Below, piece after piece: positions 39,600 to 49,018 of a DNA stretch of 64,000 bases (the first letter of the stretch is position 1; each line of letters begins with the position of its first letter). The DNA comes from Rariloculus sp963665575 (GTDB lineage: Bacteria; Pseudomonadota; Gammaproteobacteria; Steroidobacterales; Rariloculaceae), in NCBI GenBank assembly GCA_963665575.2, contig CAXXDW010000003.1, forward strand, positions 1,054,001 through 1,118,000, given 5' to 3'. The translations under genes were made by a program, and so were the position numbers. The notes under the pieces were generated by a model, which worked only from the letters and a program-made list of their open reading frames with translations, searched no databases and was not told the DNA's origin.

Positions 39600-40964
39600 A
39601 TGTATCACGTCACGATCTTCGGCGCCGGCTACGTCGGTCTCGTAACGGGCGCCTGTCTGGCGGACGCCGGCAATCATGTGCTCTGCGTCGACGTGAACGA
39701 GGAGAAGATCGGGCGCCTCAAGCGCGGCGAGATCCCGATCTACGAACCCGGGCTCGACGCGATCGTGCGTAAAGCGACCGACGCGGGCCGGCTGCGGTTC
39801 AGCACCGACATCGGTGCAGGCGTCTCCCATGGCCTGTTCCAGTTCATCGCCGTCGGTACGCCGCCCGACGAAGACGGATCGGCCGATCTCAGGCACGTGC
39901 TCGCCGTTGCCCGCTCGATCGGCGCTCACATCGAGGACTACCGCATCGTCGTCGACAAGTCGACGGTCCCGATCGGCACGGCGGACCGGGTCCATGCCGA
40001 GATCGCAGCGGCGCTCGAGCGGCGCGGCATCGCCTGCGAGTTCGATGTCGTCTCGAACCCGGAATTCCTCAAGGAAGGCGCCGCGGTGGAAGACTTCATG
40101 AAACCGGCGCGGATCATCGTCGGGACGGACAACCCGCGCACGGCGGAACTGTTGCGGGCGCTCTATCAGCCGTTCAACCGCAACCACGACCGCATGCTGG
40201 TCATGGACGTTCGTTCCGCAGAGCTGACGAAGTACGCCGCCAACGCGATGCTGGCGACGAAGATCAGCTTCATGAACGAAATGGCGAATCTCGCGGAACT
40301 GCTCGGCGCCGACATCGAGCAGGTCCGGGTCGGGATCGGTTCGGACCCGCGCATCGGCCACGCGTTCATCTACCCCGGCGCGGGGTTCGGGGGATCGTGC
40401 TTTCCCAAGGATGTCAGGGCGCTCACGGCGTCAGCCGCCGCCCAGGGCTACCGACTCGAGCTCATCTCGGCCGTGGAACAGGTCAACAATCGCCAAAAGC
40501 GCCTGTTGTTCGAGAAGATCCGCCACTTCTTTGGCGGCGAACTGCGCGGCAGGACGATCGCGCTCTGGGGGCTTTCATTCAAGCCCAACACCGACGACAT
40601 GCGCGAAGCTTCGAGCCGTGTACTCATGGAAGCCCTTTGGGACGCGGGCGCGACGATACGCGCCTACGATCCGGTCGCCATGGACGAAGCCCGGCGGCTC
40701 TATCCCGATCGCAACGACCTCCAGCTCTGCGAGCGGGCGGAACTCGCGCTCGAAGGCGCCGACGCACTCGCGATCGTGACGGAGTGGCGCGAATTCAACA
40801 GCCCGGACTTCGATCTCATCAAGGCCACGCTGCGCAATCCGGTCATTTTCGACGGCCGCAATCTCTACGATCCCGGCCACCTCGCAAGCCGCGGCATCCG
40901 CTATTTCGGAATCGGCCGCGGGGAGTCCGTGGAACTCCCAGTGCAAGCGAAATCGGCGTCCTGA
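39600..40964 (+). CDS. ugd: UDP-glucose 6-dehydrogenase
   Basis: The 454-aa NAD+-dependent enzyme makes UDP-glucuronate for exopolysaccharide or lipopolysaccharide. Visible are the Rossmann motif IFGAGYVGLVTGACLADAG, the catalytic-cysteine motif GFGGSCFPKDVRAL, the KPARIIVGTDNPRTAEL region and a C-terminal NAD-domain end. Length is normal. Adjacent genes do not form a polysaccharide cluster. Confidence 0.97.
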   Translation: MYHVTIFGAGYVGLVTGACLADAGNHVLCVDVNEEKIGRLKRGEIPIYEPGLDAIVRKATDAGRLRFSTDIGAGVSHGLFQFIAVGTPPDEDGSADLRHVLAVARSIGAHIEDYRIVVDKSTVPIGTADRVHAEIAAALERRGIACEFDVVSNPEFLKEGAAVEDFMKPARIIVGTDNPRTAELLRALYQPFNRNHDRMLVMDVRSAELTKYAANAMLATKISFMNEMANLAELLGADIEQVRVGIGSDPRIGHAFIYPGAGFGGSCFPKDVRALTASAAAQGYRLELISAVEQVNNRQKRLLFEKIRHFFGGELRGRTIALWGLSFKPNTDDMREASSRVLMEALWDAGATIRAYDPVAMDEARRLYPDRNDLQLCERAELALEGADALAIVTEWREFNSPDFDLIKATLRNPVIFDGRNLYDPGHLASRGIRYFGIGRGESVELPVQAKSAS

Positions 40965-41139
40965 TCGGCCCGTTCGCGAGCGCTGCCGGACGCAGGAGCC
41001 AGCGCCGCAGGAAGTCGCGAAAGCGAAAATTCGCTGTCGCCGTCCCTTCGGTCGGTCGAATGAGGAGCGTATCGAGCCGTATTTGACGAAATCGATCGCT
41101 TGTGCGGCCGAATGAGAGCGGACATGCAGCCGCGAATTC

Positions 41140-42057
41140 CTACGGCGCAGGCTCCTGGCGCGTCATGCCCGTATAGGACCGGTTCAGGAAGTTCGCCGGA
41201 TCGCCGCGTACCTCGTCCCACTCGGCCGTAATCCCGGCCGCGACCACCTGCTCCAGCGACGCTCCGTCCGAAATCATCGCCTCGATGCGATCGTGGATCG
41301 TGCTCAGCATGTCGGCATAGTCTTGCAGCGCCTGCGCATCGACGACCGGCCCGTGCCCCGGCACGACGACCGAATCCGCGTCGATCTCTTCGAGCACGCC
41401 CTCGCAGAAGGCGATGATGCCGGCGAGACTGCCGCCGTTGTCGGCGTCGATGAAGGGATAGCCCGCGTTGTTGAACACGTCGCCCATGTGCACGACGTTG
41501 TGATTGCGAAACACCACGGCGGCATCGCCCGCGGTATGCGCCGGGCCGAAGTGAAGCAGGTCGATCGGCTCGCCGTTGAAGTGAAACCGCATGTGCCGCT
41601 CGAAGGTGATCGACGGCAGCGCGTCGGCCGGATAGGCCGCCTGATCGCGGCTCTGCGTCACGAGATTGATGACGCTGTCGCGTGTGAGCTGCTCGCGGGA
41701 GTTCTCCTGCGAAACGATCCACGTGCCTTCCGGCCCGAGGACCAGGTTGCCGTCGGCGTGATCGAAATGCCAATGCGTGTTGATCGCGAAATCGATGTCG
41801 CCGCCGCCGAGTTCACGAATCGCCGCCCTGACCTTCGGGATCATTCCGGGAAACTGATCGTCGACGATCAGCACGCCCTGCTCGCCGATCGACGCTGCGA
41901 TCGCCCCGCCGACACCGAAAAGCACGTGCAGGCCGTCGCCGACCTGTTGCGTGGTGACTTCCGTCTCAGCAATCTGGGCGTCGAAGTCCCCCTGCGCCGC
42001 TGCAGAGGTGCACACCAGGACGGCAAGCGCCAAACAGGCATGACGTAATGCGATCAT
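41140..42057 (-). CDS. Exported MBL-fold metallo-hydrolase
   Basis: The 305-aa protein has a signal peptide (MIALRHACLALAVLVCTSAA) and the zinc motif INTHWHFDHADGN, further ligands in FGPAHTAGDAAV and VPGHGPVVDAQAL. It resembles SoxH/quinoprotein-relay-like or class B3-like MBL proteins; substrate unknown. The ATG at 42057 was chosen because a GGGAG site precedes it. Confidence 0.9.
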   Translation of the reverse strand: MIALRHACLALAVLVCTSAAAQGDFDAQIAETEVTTQQVGDGLHVLFGVGGAIAASIGEQGVLIVDDQFPGMIPKVRAAIRELGGGDIDFAINTHWHFDHADGNLVLGPEGTWIVSQENSREQLTRDSVINLVTQSRDQAAYPADALPSITFERHMRFHFNGEPIDLLHFGPAHTAGDAAVVFRNHNVVHMGDVFNNAGYPFIDADNGGSLAGIIAFCEGVLEEIDADSVVVPGHGPVVDAQALQDYADMLSTIHDRIEAMISDGASLEQVVAAGITAEWDEVRGDPANFLNRSYTGMTRQEPAP

Positions 42058-42484
42058 CGTCAATCTCCCTCGAATCCCGAAGCGCCGTGCGGGCGGCTCG
42101 GCCCGGCATCATCCGGGCTATCAGATACAACCGCGAAATCCAAGTCAAGCGGACCTGACCCGGCAATTCTCACTTTGCCCGTCATCCCTTGCACGGGACC
42201 GATCCGGCAGTCGATCTGGCCCGGATTGAGTCGGAAAGGTGGAATGTCTTGCGCCTGGCGGTGAAATCGGACGCCAAAATGAGAATCGCCGGACACGAGC
42301 ATTCGACGGCCAAATCAGGCGACACGCCCCTTCAGGCGCCCGAAGATCGCGTGACTGCGCCGCGCGACATCGACGCTTGCACGGTGTGACGGTCGAAACT
42401 ACGCCTCCCGACTCGCGGGCCGCGGCGCAACCAGGGCGGACCAGCGCCGCCCCGCCGCCTCCCGGCGGCCGCCGACGCAAGCGC
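42058..42484 (-). other. No recognisable gene
   Basis: Intergenic; no frame with motif or ribosome site. Regulatory sites are not recognisable. Confidence 0.4.
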
Positions 42485-42958
42485 TCAGGCCTTGTCCGCG
42501 CGCTTGAATATCGCCGTGATCGCCGCCACCACGACGCTCGTGACGACGGTGCCGATCGCGCCCTGGAACGCGGATCCGACCGAACTGCCCATGGCAAGTT
42601 GCGCGTCGATTTCTCCGGACGGTAAGCCGAACGACTCAACCATCTCGCGCGTCGCCTCCATGACCTCCGCCATGTAGTTCGGAAAGACGACGGAGGTGGT
42701 GAGCCAGGAACCCACGAAGACGATGACACCTCCAACTGCGCCGAGGACAAGTCCGTTCAGGACCTGCCCGCCGTAGTTTGCGTCCGCAGCGGTCTGGCGC
42801 AGCGCCATGATCACGACAGCGATGTTGATGGCTATCACGACGACGAGGAAGATCGCCGAGATGCCAATGCTCGTGTGCAGACCGAGCGCTGGTATGGCGA
42901 GGTTGATCGCGGTAACCAGGATACCGAGGATCAGTCCGTATCTGACGGGTACATTCAT
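42485..42958 (-). CDS. DUF4199-like membrane protein
   Basis: A 157-aa protein with four hydrophobic helices (YGLILGILVTAINLAIPALG, SAIFLVVVIAINIAVVIMAL, GLVLGAVGGVIVFVGSWL, AIGTVVTSVVVAAITAIF) arranged as in DUF4199. Function unknown. The start is MNVPVRYG at 42958. Confidence 0.7.
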   Translation of the reverse strand: MNVPVRYGLILGILVTAINLAIPALGLHTSIGISAIFLVVVIAINIAVVIMALRQTAADANYGGQVLNGLVLGAVGGVIVFVGSWLTTSVVFPNYMAEVMEATREMVESFGLPSGEIDAQLAMGSSVGSAFQGAIGTVVTSVVVAAITAIFKRADKA

Positions 42959-42977
42959 CGCTGGCACTCCTTTCTGC

Positions 42978-44004
42978 TCAACCCACCCGGGTGACCCGTT
43001 GCGAAGCCGCCGACGCGATGATGGCCTCGGTCACCGCCGCGCCATGGATCATCTCGTCGGTCGAGATCAGGTACGGTTCCCTGCCTTCGGCAGCGGCCGC
43101 AAACGCTTCAAGCACCGCGCGGCTGACATCGCAGGCTTCGGCCTGCCAGGACTCGGCCGGACCCTTGGCCGGCTTGAAAATGCAGTTGCCGAAAAGCCGC
43201 GTGCGCCGTTCCTCCGACGGTGCGCCCGCGACATGCGTCATGCCTTCGAGCCGGACGAAGCCCTTCGATCCGTAGACCTGGAAGCTGAAGCCGCCGCCGG
43301 TCGCCGTCATCGTGCCGAGATAACCCGACATGCCGGCTTTCATGCGGAACAGGATCGACGTCGTGTCGTCGGCATCGACCTCGACCACGCGGCGAAAGCT
43401 CTGGCAATAGACTTCTTCGACCTCGCCGCACAGGTCGATCATGCCGTCGACGGCGTGCACACCCATGGGCGTGAGCCCCCCGCACGGGGTCTCCTCGCGG
43501 TTCGCGCGCCACGCGTCGGGCTTGAGGTAGAGCGCATTTGGAAACGTCATCGTCGCCTCGACGTGCAGGACAACGCCAAGATCGCCCGAGGCGATGCGCT
43601 CGCGCAGAGAGATCATTTCCGGATGCCAACGGCGGTTGTAGCCGAGGCCGAGCGTGACGCCCGCGCGATCGGTGGCCTCGACCGCCTGCTCGGCGCCGGC
43701 CCCGTGTGAGCGCGAACGGCTTTTCGCAGAAGATGTGCTTGCCGCGCGCGGCAGCGGCCACGACCTGATCGACGTGCATCGAATGCGGCGTCGCAAGCAC
43801 GACGGCATCGAGGTTCGGGTCCGCCAGCAGATCTTCGTAGCTCTCCCTGAGCGCGAACCCGTGCTCGCCCGCAAAACTCCGGACATCGTCGGTGACGGTG
43901 CGGGTCGCTCCGGCGACGAAGCGGATCGCCTCGCTCGAACCGGAAACGGCTTCAACCAGCGTCTTGCCCCACCATCCCAGGCCCACAATTCCCGCATTGA
44001 TCAT
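42978..44004 (-). pseudogene. Gfo/Idh/MocA-family oxidoreductase with one-base frameshift
   Basis: The N-terminus MINAGIVGLGWWGKTLVEAV is a Rossmann fold, with the family EKP motif in HIFCEKPFALT. At the four-G run (43700-43703 on the plus strand) one extra base breaks the frame; the rest of the protein (AGAEQAVEATDRAGVTLGLG, YNRRWHPEMISLRERIAS, CGGLTPMGVHAVDGMIDLC) follows in the next frame. With one base removed the gene is full length, about 340 aa. Such enzymes reduce or oxidise sugar derivatives. It may be a sequencing error or a recent null. Confidence 0.85.
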
Positions 44005-44308
44005 CAGTACCTTCCTCCCCGGGGCGCCGCGAACGGTGTTCGCAACGGCCGGATATCAATCGAATCCGCCAGAAAATCCTCTGAATGCCAAAGGTCCCGG
44101 AACGGTTGCAATAGCAGAGGGCGCTTGTTGCGTCGATTCATCGGCGACTTCAACTCCCCCATGACATCGCACGCGGCGCATCGATCCGTCGCGGGAACCT
44201 CGATAACCCGGAATGCGGCCGTTGTCCATTCCATAAAGGGGTGTTTGTGTGGAAAAAATCAGCCGACTCTCAGAATTGCAGTTGCTTAGCGGATTCCTGG
44301 AGAACGCG
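44005..44308 (-). other. No recognisable gene
   Basis: Intergenic stretch upstream of the Gfo/Idh/MocA gene; no clear promoter or hairpin. Confidence 0.35.
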
Positions 44309-45184
44309 CTATTCCAACCCGCTCGCACGCGCCTGTACGCGCGCCATGACGGCCCAGTCGCGGTCTCCGTCGCCATGCGCCACGGCGCCGAGCAAGCGGT
44401 CGCGATAGACGTTGCAGCTCGGCAGGGGGACGCTCGCGGCGTTTCCCGCAGCGAGGATGAGATTGGAATCCTTGAGACCCAGAAGCGTCGTGAAGCCCGC
44501 CTGATCGTAGGCTTCGTTCGAAATGATCCCGCCGTAGACCTTGTAGGCCGGTGCGGCGAAGAGTCCGTCGGTGAGCACTTCGTTGAAAACGGCGGGCGCC
44601 ACGTCGAACTTGCGCGTCAAGGCGAAGCCCTCGGCCATGGCCTCGATCGCGCAACCGAGCACCATGTTGTTGGCGAGCTTGACCGCGGCCGCGCCGGCGG
44701 GATTCGTCCCAGCCACAAAGGTGCGTCTGCCGATGACGTCGAAGAGCGGCGCGAGCTTCTCGATCGCGTCGGCGGGACCCGCTGGCACGACGCCGAGCTG
44801 GCCTGCGGCCGCAGCGTCGGGGCGCCCGAGCACGGGCGCGGCGACGAGCAGCTGTCCGGCGCCCTCGTGCGTCGTGGCGAGCTCTGTGAGGGCCGTGACG
44901 CTGTGCGTCCCCATCGGAACATGGATCGAGCCTTGCGGCAGATTCTCGAGCAGTCCGCCGCCGACGACCGCGTCGAGCGCCTTGTCGTCGGTCAGCATCG
45001 TGAAGACGACTTCGCGCCCGGCCGAGGCATCGGCAACGCTCTCGGCCACCGTCGCGCCGCGTCCCTCAAGCTCATCCGCCTTCGAGCGCGTTCGGTTGTA
45101 GACGGTCATCTCGTGACCGGCGTCGAGCAGCCGTCCGGCGATCGCCTGGCCCATGCGGCCGAGTCCAATGAAGCCAACGTCCAT
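44309..45184 (-). CDS. 3-hydroxyisobutyrate-dehydrogenase-family oxidoreductase
   Basis: The 291-aa NAD(P) enzyme starts MDVGFIGLGRMGQAIAGRLL and has the family's AAAVKLANNMVLGCAIEAMA catalytic lysine region. Members include tartronate-semialdehyde and hydroxyisobutyrate dehydrogenases. The glycine-rich substrate motif near residue 120 (LVAAPVLGRPDAAAAGQL) has VLG in place of the more usual VSGG, so substrate differs or is uncertain. Confidence 0.85.
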   Translation of the reverse strand: MDVGFIGLGRMGQAIAGRLLDAGHEMTVYNRTRSKADELEGRGATVAESVADASAGREVVFTMLTDDKALDAVVGGGLLENLPQGSIHVPMGTHSVTALTELATTHEGAGQLLVAAPVLGRPDAAAAGQLGVVPAGPADAIEKLAPLFDVIGRRTFVAGTNPAGAAAVKLANNMVLGCAIEAMAEGFALTRKFDVAPAVFNEVLTDGLFAAPAYKVYGGIISNEAYDQAGFTTLLGLKDSNLILAAGNAASVPLPSCNVYRDRLLGAVAHGDGDRDWAVMARVQARASGLE

Positions 45185-45353
45185 GATGTCGTTCTCCCAA
45201 GTTGTGATCCGTCGCTGCGGGATGAGAAGGTGGCAGCCTACCGAAGTCCCCGCAGAAAAAGTTCCACCGCATTCAAGCGGCGATGCATCCCGTCTGAACG
45301 GGGTTGCCCCTCGCTCGCATGCGCTCGACGCCCGGTTCCTCGATCCTTGTCGC

Positions 45354-46553
45354 TCAGACGCCCAACTGCGCGCGCACCCACTCGATCTCGAGCGTGACGT
45401 AGTCGACGATGTCGCCGGTTTTCAGGTGATCGGGCAACACGTCCCAGGTGTAGGTCTCGATTTCGAGATGCGGCGACAGCTTGTTTTGCTTGTGAAACGC
45501 GAGCGCGTCCTCGATGGCGAAGCGCGTGGTCCTGAAATCGCCGAGATCGTCGAGAAACACGGGCACGTGAAAATGCGTGCGCCACTCGCGCGGTCCCGGA
45601 TCCCGGTCCCAGGCGTCAAACGCGTCCTCGAGGTTGAGATAGTGCGTGAGCTCGCCGTTCCTGCGCTCGACGGTCTGGGTCAGGTAGACCGTGTCGGCGA
45701 AGCGGCGCAGCGCGTCGACGGTGGCCTGAGTGACCTCCGGCACGCGCACGGCGGCCGCTTCCTGCAGCTTGAAGACCGGGATGCCGGCGTCGGCGAGACG
45801 CCCGAGCGAAGTGCCGATGTCTTCGTATTCGACGGCCTGGTGGCAGATGTCATAGACCATGCCGAGATGGTTGCGCAACGCCGCGGCTGCTTGTGCGTCA
45901 GACAACCCAGTCTGCCTGGCGAGCGAGGCTTGCGCATCGGCCGCATAAAGATGATTCGTGAAATAGTCGAGGGCCTCGTCCGTCGTCTCCAGGAAACAGG
46001 CCGGTTCCGGCTCGAGCGCCAGTCGCACGGTTCGCCCGGTGCGTTGCTCGAGCTTGACGAGATGCGCGACAACTCCGATCACCTGCCGCGTGAACGCCGC
46101 GACGACGTCCGGGCCGGTCACTCGCGGCTTGAAGCCGAGCGGCGGGCTCTGGATCGTCGGCTCGATGCCGGGTGCGGCGACCTCCGCGAGGATGTCGGCG
46201 ACCTGCATCGTGTACACCGCGCGCTCGTCGCTGCGCCAGTCGGGCTCGTAGACCTGTTCCTTGACGATCGTGTTCTTGAACGGCCCATAGGGAAAAGCGT
46301 TGACCGTGTACAGATACATATCGTTGTCGGCGAGAAACGCCTTGAGCCGTTCGCGCTCGGCAGCGTCGCCGGTCAACGTCGCGGCCGACGCGGCCGAGAT
46401 GCGCAACGATACGCCGAACGGGTCGTTCGGCGACACGCGCTGTTTGACCTGAGGCACATAGGTCGTGAGGCTGTCCCACATCTCCGGCCAGGTATCGCCC
46501 GGATGCACGAGCGTCGAATAGGTCAAAAGACCCAGTCCATGACCCAAATCCAT
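45354..46553 (-). CDS. EboE-like TIM-barrel protein (metabolite traffic family)
   Basis: The 399-aa protein resembles EboE, a xylose-isomerase-like TIM barrel of the ebo locus: GLGLLTYSTLVHPGDTWPEM, VNAFPYGPFKN, RLALEPEPACFLETTDEA and VYDICHQAVEYED. Its biochemical role is unresolved; ebo genes move or modify metabolites. No other ebo genes are beside it. The start MDLGHG follows AAGGAG. Divergently transcribed from the MetE-like gene 59 bases away. Confidence 0.75.
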   Translation of the reverse strand: MDLGHGLGLLTYSTLVHPGDTWPEMWDSLTTYVPQVKQRVSPNDPFGVSLRISAASAATLTGDAAERERLKAFLADNDMYLYTVNAFPYGPFKNTIVKEQVYEPDWRSDERAVYTMQVADILAEVAAPGIEPTIQSPPLGFKPRVTGPDVVAAFTRQVIGVVAHLVKLEQRTGRTVRLALEPEPACFLETTDEALDYFTNHLYAADAQASLARQTGLSDAQAAAALRNHLGMVYDICHQAVEYEDIGTSLGRLADAGIPVFKLQEAAAVRVPEVTQATVDALRRFADTVYLTQTVERRNGELTHYLNLEDAFDAWDRDPGPREWRTHFHVPVFLDDLGDFRTTRFAIEDALAFHKQNKLSPHLEIETYTWDVLPDHLKTGDIVDYVTLEIEWVRAQLGV

Positions 46554-46612
46554 GCAAATCTCCTTAGAATACGCACCTTCGTTGACCATTCACTTCAGGG
46601 AGTAGCCAAACG

Positions 46613-47791
46613 ATGCTGGGAGCAACGGCGGACACGATTCTACCCACGACGATCACGGGCTCGCTACCTCGGCCGAGCTGGTACACGGAAAACCTCGGCC
46701 AGAAGACCTTTCTCGCCGCGATGGTCGAGACGCGTTTTCGCGAGCAGTACGAGGACGCGCTCGCCGTCTACCTGAACCAGCAATCGATCGCCGGGCTCGA
46801 CGTTTTCAGCGACGGGGACGTGCGCTTCACCGCCGACATCGGCGGCCAGAGCTGGACGAGCTATCCGCCGTTTCACATGTCAGGCTTCGACGGCATCCCG
46901 AAGGCTGCCCCTCCGGGCGGCGGCGGCATCGCCTTTCCGCGCGGCCACATCCTGCATGACTATATCGAAGCGCGAATCATGCCGAGCATCGTCGGTCCCG
47001 TCGGGCGCGGCGACCTGCAATACGCGGAAATGTGGAAGGCGGCCCAGCGCATGACGCACAAGCCCGTCAAGTTCGGAACCGTGACGCCCGAACTCGTCGC
47101 TTTCGCGGTCCAGGACTTCCACTACAAGGACATCCGCGAACGCATCTGGGCGATCAGCGATGCGTTCAACGAGGAACTGCACGCTCTCGCCGACGCCGGT
47201 TGCCCGGTCATCCAGATGGAGGAACCGCAGGTCCACCTGCTCGCGGCGCGCGGCATCGTCGATGCCGTCATCAACCCCGAGTACATGCTCGACGTGTTCA
47301 ACAACACTGTGCGCGGGCTCAGGGACAAGACCGAAGTCTGGTGCCATACCTGCTGGGGGAATCCGTCGCAGCAGCGCATGTTTGCCGAGGTGCAAACCTA
47401 CAAGCCCGCGCTCGAGATCCTGAACCGGGTCGACGCCGACGTGATCACCTTCGAATCGGTGAGTTCCGGCGGCATGGATCTCGCAGCGATCGGAGCGGCG
47501 ATTTCCGACATGAAAGTCACGATCGGCGTCATCGATCATCACTCGCTGCAGGTGGAACGACCGGAGGCGGTGGCCGACCACATCCGCGAAGCCATGAAGC
47601 ACATTCCCGCCGAGCGCCTCGTCATCTCGTCCGACTGCGGCATGGGACGCGAGGGCATGAGCCGTCGGCACGCGCTGTACAAGATGGCCGCGCTCGTGCA
47701 GGGCACCAACATCGTGCGCCGGGAAATCGGCGTACCGGAGGCCGAGTGCCTGATCGCCGATCCGAGCTATTCGCTCGTGCCCGGCGCCTGA
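46613..47791 (+). CDS. MetE-like cobalamin-independent methyltransferase
   Basis: The 392-aa protein is a single-barrel homologue of the MetE C-terminal half: PTTITGSLPRPSWY at the start, zinc ligands in VWCHTCWGNPSQQR and ISSDCGMGREG near the C-terminus, and the substrate-binding IQMEEPQVHLL. Such short forms methylate thiols other than homocysteine polyglutamate-dependently or act in catabolism. True methionine synthase is possible but it lacks the N-terminal half of MetE. Confidence 0.85.
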   Translation: MLGATADTILPTTITGSLPRPSWYTENLGQKTFLAAMVETRFREQYEDALAVYLNQQSIAGLDVFSDGDVRFTADIGGQSWTSYPPFHMSGFDGIPKAAPPGGGGIAFPRGHILHDYIEARIMPSIVGPVGRGDLQYAEMWKAAQRMTHKPVKFGTVTPELVAFAVQDFHYKDIRERIWAISDAFNEELHALADAGCPVIQMEEPQVHLLAARGIVDAVINPEYMLDVFNNTVRGLRDKTEVWCHTCWGNPSQQRMFAEVQTYKPALEILNRVDADVITFESVSSGGMDLAAIGAAISDMKVTIGVIDHHSLQVERPEAVADHIREAMKHIPAERLVISSDCGMGREGMSRRHALYKMAALVQGTNIVRREIGVPEAECLIADPSYSLVPGA

Positions 47792-47832
47792 AGCGCGACT
47801 CGGAGTCGCCGCGGACTGCCCCGTTCGGAGCG

Positions 47833-48822
47833 TCAGATCCGGATCACGACCTTGCCGAAGTGCCGGGCCGAGCGCAGGTAGCCGTACGCCTCGACCGCAT
47901 CGTCGAACTCGAAAACGGTGTCGATCACGGGCTTGAGTCCATTGACCTCAATGGCCCTGTTGAGTCCCTTGAAGAGTGCCTTGTCGCCGACGAAGATGCC
48001 GCGCATCGTGGCGCCCTTGAACATCATGGCGTGCGGGCTCAGGTCGCCGTCGGGCAGCGTCAGCACGCCGATCAGCGAGATCTCGCCGCGCGGTCCGACG
48101 GCCCGGTACGAGTGCGGCAGCGTGCCGGCGCCGCCGAGTTCGACGACATGGTCCGCACCCTGGCCGCCAGTGAGTTCGAGCACGGCGCGGTCCCAGTTCG
48201 GTTCGCGCTTGTAGTTGATCGTCTCGTGTGCACCGAGCGCCCGCGCGCGCTCGAGCTTGTCGTCGCTCGACGAAGTGATGATGACGCGTGCGCCGGCCAT
48301 CTTGGCAAGCTGCAAGGCAAACAGTGACACGCCCCCCGTGCCGAGCGTCAGCACGGTATCTCCGGGACGCACCGCCTTGCCCTCGGTAAGCGCGTTCCAG
48401 GCCGTCACTCCGGCGCAGGGCAGCGTCGCCGCTTCCTCGAACGACAGATCCGCAGGGATAGGCAGTACGCCGCTCGCGTCCAGATTCCGATACTCGGCCA
48501 GCATGCCGTCGAGCGGCGAACCCAGCGTCGCAAAAGGGCTCCCTTGCGCGAACGTCGCAACAACGCGGTCGCCGACCGCAAAGTCCTGTACATCCGCGCC
48601 GACCCCCACGACCTCGCCTGCGCCGTCAGACAGCGGAATCGTGTTCCGCGTCAGCGGTCCGCCGATGTACTTGCCCCGGACAATTGCGATATCGCGAAAA
48701 TTCAGCGAAGCCGCCCGGACGCGGATGAGCACTTCGGATGGTCCGGGCTCTGGCTCGGCCCGTTCGCTGCGCCGCAGCCCGTCGAAGCTCTTGCTTCCCT
48801 GAACAACCTCATAGACATTCAT
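47833..48822 (-). CDS. NAD(P)-dependent alcohol dehydrogenase / quinone oxidoreductase family
   Basis: The 329-aa MDR-family protein has GDRVVATFAQG and the nucleotide-binding VLTLGTGGVSLFALQLAKMA. The catalytic-zinc cysteine is not obvious in RGKYIGGPL, so it may be a zinc-independent quinone oxidoreductase-like enzyme. The ATG at 48822 (MNVYEVVQGSKSF) was chosen because homology begins there. Confidence 0.8.
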   Translation of the reverse strand: MNVYEVVQGSKSFDGLRRSERAEPEPGPSEVLIRVRAASLNFRDIAIVRGKYIGGPLTRNTIPLSDGAGEVVGVGADVQDFAVGDRVVATFAQGSPFATLGSPLDGMLAEYRNLDASGVLPIPADLSFEEAATLPCAGVTAWNALTEGKAVRPGDTVLTLGTGGVSLFALQLAKMAGARVIITSSSDDKLERARALGAHETINYKREPNWDRAVLELTGGQGADHVVELGGAGTLPHSYRAVGPRGEISLIGVLTLPDGDLSPHAMMFKGATMRGIFVGDKALFKGLNRAIEVNGLKPVIDTVFEFDDAVEAYGYLRSARHFGKVVIRI

Positions 48823-49018
48823 CGCTTGTCCTCGCGTGCTGATGCTGATGCCGTGCCACGCGCGATCGCGCTTGCGTCGATCGGTGGAAACCGTGAACGG
48901 GACTCCGCCGGAAGGCGACTCGCTGAATACGCTCGGGCAATTGCGGCGCAAGTTTAAACTTTGCGCGTCGAATTAAGTACCGCGCAGTTTCTGCAAGCGA
49001 CTACCTGGCGCCCGCCAC

